NCBI GenBank assembly: GCA_001683735.1
Contig: LUGG01000009.1
Location: forward strand, 806,001 to 870,000
DNA from: Grifola frondosa
Lineage: Eukaryota; Basidiomycota; Agaricomycetes; Polyporales; Grifolaceae
Reading direction: 5' to 3'
Length of the DNA stretch: 64,000 nucleotides
Below are positions 37,091 through 49,386 of this stretch, in pieces. The notes under the pieces were generated by a model, which did no database searches, was not told the origin of the DNA, and was given only the letters and a program-made list of their open reading frames with translations. The translations under genes were made by a program, and so were the position numbers. Position 1 is the first letter of the stretch. Every line of letters begins with the position of its first letter.

Positions 37091-39363
37091 ATGGATCAAG
37101 ACGACGAACATAAGATTTTGAGCTATGACCGCGCCCTCCGTATGTTTCCTCGTTTCATATCATTCCTTTGGAGCTTGGTCAATGGTCTTCCATTGCGCAG
37201 CCCCACGTATCCAATTACCTCTGAGGTTGAATGAAGACTTGGAAGCCGAAGTCTACCGACGAGCTTACGACGTCAATACCTTTCTAACGCGTGATAACCC
37301 AAACGCGCCCCCACTCATTGATCCGAGAGACGAGGCCTCGATTTATCGTGTCGATCGATTTCTTAGAAGCATAGTGGGCTTTTTAAAGGTATTTCCCAGC
37401 CGTTTTTGCTCAAGTACACTCGATAATGAACAGTACTTCCCGTAGGGCGACCTGGACCTGTCTGGTCGCCACCCATTGCGATATTCGTCCCTGCGCGCAA
37501 GTTGGATAGAGTTCGTCGAAGACATGAACCTAGTCAGGATATGCGGCGGGGAATCTGGATACAATATCGAGCCATTGCTGGAATTTCGTCGTAAATGGTG
37601 GATTCCTGACTTGTACTGGTCATGGGCGCAGCTGGACAGAGCGGTTCGTGAGTGCTCTTCCTATCCGGCTAGTCTATGCGACCGGAGGGATGTCATTGGT
37701 CTGTCCATAGAGGATGTCCAATATTTCATCGCCCGAAACCCGGTTCCCGTCATTCAACAAAGGACCCTGTTGCATCTTCCAACGGAGATGCTTGATTATA
37801 TCGTGAAACTGGCGGACAAAAACGACGCCCTTTCTCTGAGGCAGGCTTGTCGCAGGTTTGGCGATATAGTTAAACGTCGTACTATCGAGGTGCGTTGCTG
37901 CCATACACGGAAACGTGTCTCCGCTATCTCTTACATTTTGGTAAGCAGCGGAACTTCTTTATATGCGAGGTCCCCGACAAGGAGTTCGAGGACGGACCCG
38001 AAGCTGAAGCATTCATTCTTAACTATGTGCAAACATGCGTCTCAAGGGAGTGCTGGAGGGCGCTCGGCATGCTGGATTTTGCCTTGTCTGACAACAATAT
38101 TGGTATTGTGCAAACCACGAAGAGTTTTCGGATCAGAGATTACACGGACGACTATACCTGGAGGACCGCTGGGTTGCCTAAAGATTCGATTGGATATCAT
38201 GCATTCTTCAGGCCTATCACACTCGGTCTAGCGAGGTTCTTGATAAGGGCACAGAACATTACCAAGCTGGCTATCTGCGGGTTCAGTCTCACCGGTCAAA
38301 TGTTCTTTGCGATTTCAGAGCTACGTGTATTGCACACACTCGAGATTTCAGATTGTTCATATGTGGACACTACGAAGCTGACGAACATTATTCCTCGCAG
38401 GCTGTCCAATATCAAGAACGTCATCTTCGGCGGTATTCGCTATGTGGATGTTCACTGGGTATTCGAGATGCTTGTGTTGCTGTCGCAGGTGCGGTCTCTA
38501 TCTCTTCTTGGATCGAAAGATACGCTGTTTCTCCACGGTGCCCAGCGTCTGGTCAACTTGCTCACAAACACGCATCCATTTTGTGTCACGGAGCGTCTTG
38601 TCGTCCGCTGTTTCAACCAGGAAGTGCCGCTCCTGAACGACTGGCTCAGCATGGTTGAACGGCTTACGAACGGGACGCAGTGGAATCTAACTCATTTTAA
38701 GCTGGAAGTGATGGATGTCGGTGACCAAGGCCAGCGGGCACTTGAGCGTCGTGCACTTCTGAAGTTGGTCCATGTGCTCCGCAAAGCACGGCTGCAAACG
38801 CTGGTCCTGGAAGGTGTGGCGTACGTCGAGAAGAAGTTATTCAAACGCATCGCGAAGCGGTGCCCCAGGCTACAGGCACTTACCGTGATGTATCGTCGGG
38901 ATATGTGGCACCGCGCGACCACGGCCTGCCAGTGGCCGCATCCAATGTGGGAATATGCGCAATACCTCAAGAAATTCCGGCGCCTGGTGCATTTCGGATC
39001 CAATATCGCAGTGGATTTAGAGGCACCTTCGTTACCAGGGACCGATCTGCTCATATGGGAGGGTGAGGTCGGCCCTGAGGAAGGTCGCACACAGATTGCA
39101 GTGGACGAGAACGAGGAGGACGAAGAGGCATCTCTAATTGTACGTCTCTTCAGTGGATATTGCAGCAGTTTGCGGTCTCTCGTTTTCTTGGATGGCCAAC
39201 AGGTTTCGCTGGAAGTCACGACGGCCCGTGGGCTAATGGAAGTATATCGACATCGCACGAGATAAGGGTCTTCGAGAAGTTGACGCCGCGGCTGAACGAG
39301 TTCAATCCCTTCGACTCGCCACTGTCGATCGATAACCATCCCTGGCTGGTGTCGGTGAACTGA
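37091..39363 (+). CDS. F-box/LRR-like protein, paralogue 2 (intact copy)
   Basis: Start MDQDDEHKILSYDRALR, then LRLNEDLEAEVYRRAYDV, DPRDEASIYRVDRFLR and FRRKWWIPDLYWSWAQLD. The F-box (37760-37890) reads RTLLHLPTEMLDYIVKLADK..LSLRQACRRF. LRR-like strands follow (KSFRIRDY, ITKLAICGFSL, HTLEISDCSY, KNVIFGGIRY, VRSLSLLGS, LQTLVLEGVAY), then an acidic patch (DENEEDEEAS). A 59-bp last intron (donor after GQQ, branch-like ctaat) leads to EIRVFEKLTPRLNEFNPFDS and the end HPWLVSVN at 39363. Without that splice the frame would stop at 39265. Likely an SCF ubiquitin-ligase substrate receptor; the target is unknown. About 560 residues. Confidence 0.8.
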
Positions 39364-40215
39364 TTATCACTTGCATTTTTCTTCCTTTCTATCTTTATCA
39401 TTTATGGACGCTGATATCCTATTGCTGTTAGAAGGCTAATGTATGGGCGGAGCAGTGCGACGATAGCTTTTGTATTTCCATCCTCTTTTCGTGACAATTT
39501 ACTGACAGATTGCATTATAGCATTACCAGAATAGAAGCCGCACATGCCTGCCACGCTCTTAACGACAAGCACAGAGAAGTATCCATGTTTACCGAAGAAT
39601 ACACAGCTAATATCTCTTCCTACTCACAGTCTACATACAAATCAACTCTCCCGGACGACCATCATCAAGCCTATTATCATTTACATGCTTTTTCGTACTA
39701 TATTTTCCGCTCTAGAAACCAGAGGATTGCTGCCGACCCGCGGGGACTGCGGATGCTGTCGGGCCTCCTACGTGGCAAGAGGCATAAAGCCCGGGTGTGA
39801 CACACCTCAAATCGTACGAGGGGTTTTGCCTCTGGCTGTCTTGCGTTCAATCGCCGGGAGCTTTCCTTGTCACCTTTTAATTTTTAGTTACTTCTTCGAA
39901 TTCTTACCCTACATCGTAGTCTTCCAAATGCCATTATGTCCCGACATGCGAGTTGCACATTTGAGGAAAATCAGCAGATTTGAGCGATCGACCACAAGTA
40001 TACCTTCCAGTGTAACATAAATCCTTCAGATGCTTAAGCTTTGTCCGGGTCAATGAGATATCATTATCAATTTCACAACAGTACAAACTCTGCGACCGGT
40101 ACATAAAAGCGACATGGAAAGCTGCCTACATAGATTTCATAAATCACAGGAAGCCAATCAATTAGCTGAGCCTATGCCACGATCTACGGCGCGGAAGTGG
40201 CCTTCGCAGGAATCG
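39364..40215. other. Convergent intergenic region
   Basis: The 852 bp between the convergent F-box gene and chitinase gene. Open frames of up to 158 codons are present but show no family features. Confidence 0.45.
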
Positions 40216-42348
40216 TCAACGGTACAGACTTGCTCTCGTAATGGGCGTGATGAATTGGCCTACGCGCAAGGCGGCGGCGACACATGCACCGTCATCAGTC
40301 CAGTCGCCGGCGACCCCTGAAATTTGCGATGTGAGAAAAAATCTGACAGACAAAACGAATGTGCGAACCTCCTGGGATATCGGCGTAGCTCCACCACTTC
40401 GCCGTCCAGAGATGACCACTGCAAACATAGCATTTGAGACAAAACGCTTGTACTTCGATTCAATGAGATGCATACTTGTACACGACCTCATCTCCGCCAA
40501 TATACTGTATTGAATCGTGTCAACTGTCGTGAAATGTTGAATTGATTAAATATAGGACATACTGCGACATTCGCCACCCAAGCATTCACTCCTGCGCAGT
40601 TGCCCGCACCGGTAGGCGCAGACAACGTACTGGTGGTTGTGGTAGAAATGGTCGAAAGGGTTGTGGTCGACGGAGTGGAGGATGAGATGGTTGAAAGGGT
40701 TGTGGTCGACGGAGCAGAGGACGATGCTGACTGGGTAGATGTTGTAACCGTAACAGGGATAGACGAAGAACTGCCGCCGCTCCCTTCTATGATAGCACTC
40801 TTGATGGCCGCATCAAACCGATCATTGGCTAGAGAAGAGAAATGTTGAATAAGATGCCCTGAGCTAGATGTAATGGGTGACCGCAGTTACCGTATGCCTG
40901 AGATGCGTCCCACAGCATCACACCTCCGAAAGACGAGTACTGGCTGCGAGTGGTCAAAGCGATATTTGCGAGTGTGTTAACATCAACATAGCCGGATCCG
41001 GCGGCAGAGGAAGAGGCCGGGGCGCCGATATATATCTTTACGTCCTTGTTTATCGCGACCGTCTTTGCCCAGTTATCCCTAGGCAGGTGTCAATGATATA
41101 TCTTGTTAGGGAGAAAACTTCTGGCCCACCAATCACTGAAATCCCAGTCGTTAGCATTGGAGAAACTCGTCAACTGGCAATAATTGTTATCTGAAGCAAA
41201 GTAAGCAACACAAAAACAAGTGTATACTGCACTCAAAGCTTACAGAATTGCACATATACAGCATCGAATCCGACCTCGTTGAGGACACTGTCACGTTTGA
41301 GTATGCACAGAAATTCAAAGAGCAATACAACGACCTACGTTCCGAGGTATGCATCGGGATATGGACACTGCGGCGCAGCCGTGACGTAGTATCTATATTT
41401 GTAAATTCGTCACACGACTAGATGTATATTTATAGAGGAAGGACCTACTGCTTGTTTGCACCACTAGCAAGTGTCCGTAGCTGGTTCACGAAGGAGTCGA
41501 AGTAAATAGTCGAGCCTCCCTCAATATCCAGGTCGACTCTACGAGAAGAACATAGTCAATAATGCGCACTAAATCTATAAACTGTCGATGTTACTAACCC
41601 GTCAAGTACCGCGCCTCCAAAAGGACGGGTAGAACTGGATCCTCCGAGGAACGTGTCCCAAATTGTATCCGCAAAAGCCGACGCCTGAGCGTCTGAGGTG
41701 AAGCCTGCGGCTCCAGTTGCACCACCCAGGCTGATCGTGACGATCTTGCCCATAGACTGACATGTCTCAATGTCCGATGCAAGGAAGCTGCAATTGGGTA
41801 ACTGGGTGCCAGGGAACACTGCATCATCAGCGGTATTGCAAGTCTACCAGAAGCTCCAAATCAGCCTTGTGGTGTTCCTGATAGGGTAATTGTTCACGAA
41901 CATTGGCTAGATCAATTGAGGGCAGACCTCCGGCGCCGAAAAATACGTTCAAGAAAGCAATGGGAAATGCATCAATCGAATCATCCTATTCGGCTCTTCT
42001 TCAGAACTTAAAGTGGAGGGTATACACATTATCCTTACCTGACAATAAAAGGCCAACGGCTGCTGGAAGTTCGCTGGGTCGGCGCTGTTCGTGGCGCCGT
42101 AGGAGTCTTGTCCCCAGTAACTATCAAAAATGAGAGTTCAGTCGAAGATGATGAAATCTAAATTGAGCCTCACACTGCAACCTAATTCGATTTCAATGAA
42201 TGAGATGAGATACTAGATGAAGATTCTCAACGCTCACGTTGTCTGATCTGGTATTATCGAATCCAGACGCAGGGAGTGTGTTAAAACACAGAAGCGATAG
42301 GCCAATAGAGATGGCAGTGTTCAAGGATGGCAGCCAACTAGATACCAT
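40216..42348 (-). CDS. Secreted GH18 chitinase (class III) with CBM5/12-type chitin-binding module
   Basis: Start MVSSWLPSLNTAISIGLSLL, a signal peptide. Then the GH18 barrel: LPNCSFLASDIETCQSMGKI, VTISLGGATGAAGFTSDAQA (SxGG), FGGAVLDG spliced to VDLDIEGG (DxxDxE catalytic motif, minus strand about 41521-41540), and FGGVMLWDASQAY. A Ser/Thr-rich linker follows, with an internal repeat (40650-40725), then CAGVNAWVANVA, YIGGDEVVY, GHLWTAKWWSYADIPGG and GDWTDDGAC, the two-Trp chitin-binding fold of CBM5/12. Ends SLYR. It hydrolyses chitin in hyphal wall remodelling, autolysis or mycoparasitism. All frames join through GT-AG introns. Confidence 0.93.
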
Positions 42349-43440
42349 GTTGTACTATGACTGGTCAGGAGGGCTGAGAAGGGGGCTGACTACACAAAGA
42401 AATCCTTTGCAGAGAAGGGGGGCGGCTGACTGCACAAAGGATTCCTTTGCCAGCCTTATATCCCTTTCAGAATACCAGCATGCAGAGAGACATCCTGATG
42501 TATCAGGCACCGCTTCAGCACCGAACAGGTCATCCATGGTAATTCAGCAGGGAAGCGCATGGTGCATTCTTCTTCTCTGCACCAAGGAATCAGAGGACAT
42601 GACCAGCATCGTGAGATCGGGAACATCAATGGGTCTCGACGCAGGGATGCCTGAAAGGTGCAGTCGCGAGGAACCAGTTCCACGCGGACAGCAACAACGG
42701 AATTTGTTGTCTGCTAATCTCGTGCTCTGTACAAGTTGGATAAACTTGAAGACATCCAAAAGAGGCCAGATCACGCCTCACGGGTCCGGGCAATTCGGTT
42801 AAATGGACCTAGCGACTGTAAGAACCTCGGTAAAAGAGAGCAAATAATAGACCACCGTACGAACAGCAACAAAAATTGCATACGTACCATATATCATGTG
42901 AATCAAAGCGAAATCTAAATGGATTGGCACTGGTGGAAGAACGGAGCAATCTGTTCCCGAAAGACAGGCAGAAGGGCATAGCATGTGGTCAACATACTTC
43001 TGCCGAACACCGAATCGATATGGACTAGAAGGATGTTGCAAGATAAGCGTCCCGCTGGTTCAGAGTATCTGCGAACGTGAGATAAGAGTGACAGACTTTC
43101 TCCATCGAGTTGATTAGGTTATTGCATACCAGAAACACTGAAGTATATTAATAGCCGACAGAGCTCAGAATACAAATTCCCCAACCGCGTGTTTTCAGGA
43201 GACGATGATGAAGACATATACGAATAAGAAACGTAGGCGGCGCAGTGATGCTGTTCTCGATCGTACATGGTGATCGTCGTTATGTATGTCACGTCACATA
43301 TGAGTATTTGTCAAATAAGTGTCTATTAATATCTCAGATTGAAGCACCGAAAACTAGAGGCTTTCGGAGTTTGTATCGTCCACTCCATCAATACAATCAC
43401 CGCCACACCAGTGGGCAGCCTTTCCGTACATAATATACCT
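42349..43440. other. Divergent intergenic region, chitinase / FRA10AC1-like gene
   Basis: About 1.1 kb. It holds the chitinase promoter and the 27-bp repeats listed separately. Early exons of the FRA10AC1-like gene may lie in its right part: a frame containing KHRKLEAF is open from about 43336. Confidence 0.45.
42384..42450. repeat. Two 27-bp direct repeats with internal palindrome, chitinase promoter/leader
   Basis: Copies at 42384-42410 and 42424-42450 share the pattern ggctgactRcacaaagRAWt.. and are phased 40 bp apart, differing at three or four positions. The second contains caaaggattcctttg, a near-perfect palindrome. A TATA-like element (ggatataag, minus strand) is at about 42455-42465, so the repeats straddle the likely transcription start 35-100 bp before the chitinase ATG. 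Confidence 0.7.
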
Positions 43441-44263
43441 ATGGCACTCTCCAAGCCAGGAAGTTCCTCCCAAGTTGTCTCCGGAAATGTGCAAACCGAA
43501 TTTGATATCTTGCAGGCATCACACCGGTATGTAAAGCTTCGAACGCAGTGAGGCATGAGGTTTGAGGTGACCGCCTGATTCAGATTCATCCGGCATCGGA
43601 CAAATGACGAGATGAGTGAAGGTGATCAACTTTGGGGCGAGCGACTAGCGGAGAACTATTATTCAAGCCTATACCGTGAATATGCAGTCTGCGACTTGAA
43701 GCATTACAAGTCTGGAAACGTACGTACGCATGCCATCACGATATACGGGTTATGTTGTTGACGTGCCAGGCGAGGTTTCAGTTTGCCCTCAGATGGCGCA
43801 CAGAGTCAGAAGTCATCTCGGGTGAAGGTGAGATCACTTGTGGAAACACGCGGTGTCCTCTTCATGCCGGACGTGGCAATAACCGGCCATCCTTGAAAAC
43901 CTTGGAGCTTCCGTTTTCATATGTCGAAAAAGGGGAGGACAAGCTGCGCTCGTTAAGGTCGTGTTATGTGAGAAATGCTGCAGGAAGTTGATGTGGAAAA
44001 GGAACAAAGAGAAAAAGGAGCAACAAAGGGCGCGGGCGCAGTATCCCAACTCGGACAAGGAGGAAGGAAATGCAAGGCAGGAAGCTTTACGATCACAGCC
44101 TACCCAAAATTCAGACGGGTGCAGAGAGGATCAGCCCCCCTCCAGATCAAATGTATCGGAGAAAGAACACGCGAGTCGCAAGCGGCGGCGCTCATCCACC
44201 ATGAGGTCGGATGATCGTTCTCATTCTCGACATCGTCCATCTTCTCCACAGCAAGCGCCATAA
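43441..44263 (+). CDS. FRA10AC1-family protein, apparent frameshift; N-terminal exons uncertain
   Basis: Exons give FDILQASHRFIRHRTND, WGERLAENYYSSLYREYAVC, DLKHYKSGN, FALRWRTESEVISGEGEITC (RWRxExEVxSGxGxxxCGN family core), LELPFSYVEKGEDK, VKVVLCEKCCRKLMWKRN, then a basic, Ser/Arg-rich tail ending SPQQAP. The Cys pairs and order match FRA10AC1, a nuclear protein of higher eukaryotes that is linked with the spliceosome. The frame breaks between GEDK and VKVVLCEKC; one more A in the AA at 43941-43942 would give the family-like GEDKAALVKVVLC. I chose the ATG at 43441 as the first certain one; an upstream exon is likely because family members have an extra N-terminal helix. Confidence 0.8.
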
Positions 44264-44561
44264 GTCAAATAGTGAGCTGCTCTGCTACATTTGTTTCGAG
44301 ACGCATTTCCTGATGCATCTTTTTTTGATGCTTAGGCTCGGGTGCCGATATCGCCGTAGTTGCACCGGCCGGGCACTTTTCTAATTTTGTATCGTGTAAT
44401 GGATTGTTTGTACTATTCATACCCTCCTCGTGCTGTAAACTAAAACTGTATCTCAGACAAGGCATCATATAGGTCATGAAAATGAAATCATTGCCCACTA
44501 ACACCGATGTATTGTGGAAATCATCTTGGAAGAAGTCTAGACGGGTGCTATGAGTAGACAA

Positions 44562-45829
44562 CTACAACTGCAAAATCCTGTCCCGTCGAGGACTGATTGT
44601 CTTCCCGTCTTCGGAATTCTTCAAAACGTTGTCCCTCTGCAATTCTCCGGTATATGCGTTCTCTCTCATCCAACTCTCTAGTGTGTGTCCTTCGGGATTG
44701 ATCTTGCGAATCCATGCGAAATCTCTCCGAATAATGTCGTCCCTCCATAAGGCCCACCAACCGGCAAAATTGGTTCTCCATGTTGTTGAACCATCGCCTT
44801 CCCGGCGCTCGTTCGCAATGGGCTTGTTCACTCCTTCAAAGTTGTCGAACCACTCGTCGAGCGTCTGGTAGATGATCTCCGTCTTCTGTCCGGTCACCTT
44901 TCGGAACGTTTCAGTCAGATATTCCCATCCGACCCAGTCGCTCGCAATTTTCAGTTCCTTTCCGGCCGTGTAGGCGCGATTGTCGAATGTGTATCGAGCA
45001 AAGAAGCCCAAATCCGATAGAGCGATCATAGGAATGTGCCCATCTCCGATGGGAGTCGCAAAAACGACGGTACCGTCCGCTCTCCTTTTCAACGGTCCAA
45101 ACATCATCTAGTTCAGCACAAATCAGTTAAGATTCTTCATGGTTGTTAATATTTTATGCTCTGCTTACGTTAAATAGCATGTCCATGTAGGGTCCCGAAG
45201 TGACAATGCTCCATGTCATGCCATCTTCGTCGACTTCGTTTGACTGGGATTTGATCCAGTCTGCTACTCGTCCTTTACCGTCGTAATGCTCACACCTATA
45301 CTTGCAATCGTAATGACCTTCCTACACTATGCCGTAAGTCCATCTGTATTCGTACGTTTATGAGTACCTGATACACACCTTCAGAGCGTAATCCAGGCTG
45401 CTCCAAATGTAATGCTTGAGCGTGCCCACTTGTTTCGCAATCTCAAAGATCCTAATCCCCGCCCATACTTCCTTTTCCTCACCCACGGTAAACCCATCGG
45501 TGTTGACCCAAGCGCCGTACGCTCCTTCCAATGCCGCAGCGACGGAGGGAAAGTCGTCAAAAGCTCCTACAACGGCGGATCGGGTCACGAATATTCCAAC
45601 ACACTCCGGAGTTGAGGATTGTACCTTGGACGCACTCAATTCCACGCGATGCAAATTCCTTCGCTCGTCGGCTTCCCAGATCACGGGTCATGGCCCTGAC
45701 GGCATAGGGTGACGGCGAGCCGTCGGAGCACGGTGCCAGGAGCTTATTGATAACGGCCGATCCTTGTGCACCAGTTGCGCCAATGACAAGGATAAGCTGC
45801 TGAGGGTGAGTGCGAGTATTCAACGCCAT
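44562..45829 (-). CDS. NmrA-like NAD(P)-binding protein
   Basis: Start MALNTRTHPQQLILVIGATG, with the NmrA-type glycine motif GATGAQG at residues 18-24. Then INKLLAP, VRAMTRDLGSRRAKEFASRG, an intron, FDDFPSVAAALEGAYGAWVN, KHYIWSSLDYALK, a middle exon with WSIVTSGPYMDM, then MMFGPLKRRADGTVVFATP, SDLGFFARYTFDN and WVGWEYLTETFRKVTGQKTE. Ends RRDRILQL. About 340 residues, the family size. It lacks the YxxxK pair of classical short-chain dehydrogenases, as expected for NmrA-like redox sensors or atypical reductases. Frames join cleanly. Confidence 0.9.
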
Positions 45830-46236
45830 GAGTGCTAATTGTCCTCACGGGCCGATTCCACCGCGGCCCTTTATACTCAAGCAAGCGGCTGGCAATCGTC
45901 AGTTCGATGGATGAATGCTGTCCACTATTGTGGAGCCGCCCCGATGGCCAGAGGACGAAAATTCGTGAAACGAGATTATGACGTGGAATGCAGCTTATCA
46001 TCCGACAGGACCATCTCGTGCTCGCTAGACTGCGGCAAGCTCAAGCATAATTGCACATTCTCGCTAATTGCTGAACCGTATATTAGCTGTCGCAATTGCT
46101 GCGATGGGACCTGCGATGGGACCTGGTAAGGCGTGCGATCCCGCACCGAGAATAAGCTTCACAATTGCCTCCATGGGTAACGGCCAAGTAAATTAGAGAT
46201 TCGGCTACCAGAAGCGAACAGTCCATTTGTCTTACA
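45830..46236. other. Intergenic region
   Basis: The 407 bp between the start of the NmrA-like gene and the 3' end of the NDUFAF7-like gene. No feature recognised. Confidence 0.45.
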
Positions 46237-48029
46237 TTACGCCCCCGGCAATCCTTCAAGTGCCACGAACGGCCACCGCTCCTCAGCAGTCGGCTCGCTC
46301 TTCCTCAGACCGGTGAGGCCCATGACCTGATACTGCGTCCCCATCCCAGTCGGGTCCACTAGCCTATTCCCGGCCAGCTCCATCGCTCGCCTTCGCTCGT
46401 CGCTCTTTGCGGCGCTTTTTAGCGCATTAACGCGGGTCTCGATACCCATCCGCCGCAGGAACGTGGCCTGCGGAAGCGGACCATGCGGCATGGCTATCCG
46501 TAGAGAAGATCACGCAGCGACCGCGGGGTGGAACATATTGTAACGCGGGATGATGATCAAGAGACATAACATCAGATGATGACAGGAGGGCTTACAATGT
46601 CCGCACTTACCCAGATCAGCGGTGGCCTCTTTCAGGTACGTGAAATCCACATTTACGGTGAGATCGCAGTCTCCGGGACGGTGGAATACGTCTACGATCT
46701 TGTGGTCCTTAAATGCCTAGAAGAGGGGCGGACATGTCAGTCTTCAGCAGCCTGTTCAGCGTTAACACAGATTGCCGTGTGGTGTACTTGCGAATCAGTG
46801 TTTGATGCGTGGAATATGATCGCTTACACGGAAGGAGCTGCCATAAGCTTTTTCTCCTCCATAATCTATAATCAGCGCGCTGCCCGATGAGCCTGCTTCC
46901 ATCGTCCCAGAACTTTCGTGGACCAGTTCGCCGATTTTCCGGGCGATTTTGAAGGCGGCTGGAGAAATTTCTATCTGAGCGCCAATCGGTAGGTTTTGAA
47001 ATCGATTCGAAGACATTCCAAGTATTTTGGAGTATGCGGTAGGAGACGGAGCTAGCACTCTACGAAATTGAGGACGGAGACTTGCAGGCTGAGCGGTCGA
47101 TGAGAAGTCAGGCGACGCAGTGGCAGGCGCTCCAGCGGATGCTTTGATAACAGTAGGCGAGGTTGGGTCGAATCCCAAAGTTATGAGCACTTCTTGCCAG
47201 CCATGGTTGGTTTTCTGTGGCAGCAATTATGAGTTTTGCGTGCGAAATGACCGACATCATGTTACCTGCAAGAGATGGAATGGCAGCGCGTCGAAAAACT
47301 CATGTGCAAGGATTAAAGTATATTTTTCAGCGTCCTGACGAATATCGTCAACGGAACTATGCCAAGTCAAGTTCCAGCCGTTCTTTCGGACCATCGGAAA
47401 GAGTTTGGCCCCCTGAGCACTTTGCATCGCGGCGCTAGTCTCCACGAGATGAATGTCTTCGACTACTGAGCGAGCAGCAGGGAACTGAGACAGAACCTAG
47501 AGACCAAGTTGTCAGTTATTGTACGTCAGGTAAGCGAAATGAGCACAAACGCGAAGGACGTCCTCCATTAACGTTCCACGACCCGGTCCGAGCTCCACCA
47601 ATCGTATTCTACGCGACCTTCCTAATAACATCCATTGGGAGAGTAACCAGATGCCAATCAGCTAACGTAAATGCTGAAAGTTCGTTATCTCTGATGTTCT
47701 GAAATCCTGCAACGCTCCGAACTCACTTCACCAAAGACCTGGCTAATTTCGGGACTTGTTATGAAGTCTCCCCGAGAGCCCAAAATAGGATTCGATGGAT
47801 TCATGTAGTACCCATCAGTGGGGTGTGAAAGACACATCTGCATATACGTAGCGAACGAAATCGGCCCCGTTGCCTTCACAAAAACTCAGCAACGCAAGTA
47901 TGAATAGAGGGACAAGGAAAACACCTTGATGGAGTCCGAAAGAATCTTCTCAACTTTTGTTGGAGAATATTCTGCCGAGTTCGCATATCCTCTACGCGCA
48001 GTCGCCGGTGCGGAAAGACACCACCGCAT
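46237..48029 (-). CDS. NDUFAF7/MidA-like mitochondrial SAM-dependent methyltransferase
   Basis: I place the start at 48029 because it gives MRWCLSAPATARRGYANSAE, a mitochondrial presequence, in frame with KVEKILSDSIK and, after an intron, ATGPISFATYMQMCLSHPTD, the NDUFAF7 N-terminus. Next GYYMNPSNPILGSRGDFITS, PEISQVFGE, VELGPGRGTLMEDVLR (SAM motif I), WHSSVDDI, LILAHEFFDALPFHLLQ (motif like NEFFDxLP), PAAFKIARKIGELV, ALIIDYGGEKAYGSSFR, DVDFTYL-type segment, and the end EGLPGA. In animals NDUFAF7 dimethylates an arginine of complex I subunit NDUFS2 early in assembly; a similar role is inferred. It is divergent from eIF6. Confidence 0.9.
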
Positions 48030-48435
48030 CCCTGCCACCAAATGTTCATGCCTGAGATGTGACAAGAGACGGTGCCGACACGGTATCGCATGCTGTCCAC
48101 AGTTCTTTCTGATTAATTGGATGATTCGACAACACCAGAAGCACCAAAGGCTGTCAGAAAGAGTAAAAAATGTATAAAACCCGAGTCAAAGATGTGCGGA
48201 GAAGTGGCAGGAGGTGCAGCATTCGGTTCCGGCACGCTTACCGAACGCGCCTGATCGTGACTGGATCTCTCTAATCTCGTTTTTAAACTCGCCGGTCGCG
48301 AGCTCTCTTCCACCAACCTCAGCTCTCCTCAGCTACACATCGACTACCTCTCGGAGGCTCATTCAAATAAAACTCCACCTTCCAACGCTCGCCGAAACTT
48401 ACCTTAGACAATAAACCTCATCTCCCCTACACAAC
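48030..48435. promoter_or_regulatory. Divergent promoter region, NDUFAF7-like / eIF6
   Basis: The 406 bp between the two start codons, with a pyrimidine-rich leader (48245-48435) before eIF6 as is common for translation genes in fungi. Confidence 0.4.
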
Positions 48436-49386
48436 ATGGCTACCCGTACGTGACCTCAATGTGAGATCTTGATCTCATCTGATTTTTTTTGCATCCAGGC
48501 GTGCAGTTTGAGAACAGCAGTGACATTGGCGTATTCTCAAAATTGACAAACAGTTATTGTCTATGTGCTATCCAAGGTAGCACCAACTTTTACTCTGCCT
48601 TCGAGAGCGAGCTGGGCGATGTCATGCCGATCGTGCACACGAGCATTGGCGGCACACGGATAGTCGGACGGCTAACAGCCGGTATGTATCCACAGACTTT
48701 CCTGCACGTCCAGGATGGCTGAAAGATTTTCAGGCAACCGTCATGGACTGCTGTTACCATCTACGACGACCGACCAGGAGCTGCAGCACCTCCGCAATTC
48801 CCTGCCTGAAGCAGTAGCAATCCAGCGTGTTGAGGAGCGCCTGTCGGCGCTGGGAAACGTCATTGCGTGCAATGACCATGTCGCCCTTGTGCACCCCGAC
48901 GTAGATCGGGAGACGGAGGAGATCATCGCGGACGTACTGAAGGTGGAGGTGTTCCGGCAGACGATCGCAGACAATGTCCTCGTCGGGAGTTACTGTGTCA
49001 TCTCAAATCAGGGCGGTCTTGTACACCCGAAGACAAGTATCCAGGATCAAGATGAGCTGAGTAGTTTGTTGCAGATCCCATTGGTGGTGAGCATATTTTA
49101 TTTTTATTTTGTGACATTGTTGATCTGTCACATATCGTAGGCGGGAACTGTGAATCGTGGTTCTGATGTTCTTGGAGCTGGCCTCGTGGTGAATGACTGG
49201 TGTGCATTTACAGGTCTCGACACAACAGCAACAGAAATCAGCGTCATCGAGGCGGCCTTCAGTTCGTATCTATCGCTCATCTCCGTCTTGCCGTTGTTCA
49301 TCGTCGTCCTTTTAGAATTGCAAGGCCAGAGCTCGGCAGCAGTAATCGGAGAGATGCGTGACTCTCTGATCGATAGCTGGGCATGA
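48436..49386 (+). CDS. TIF6: Translation initiation factor eIF6 (ribosome anti-association factor)
   Basis: First exon ATGGCTACCC, intron, then [176 protein letters not shown], and after a last intron [20 protein letters not shown], ending SWA. About 245 residues, with the full five-fold pseudo-symmetric eIF6 pattern. It acts in 60S biogenesis and blocks premature subunit joining. Intact. Confidence 0.97.
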
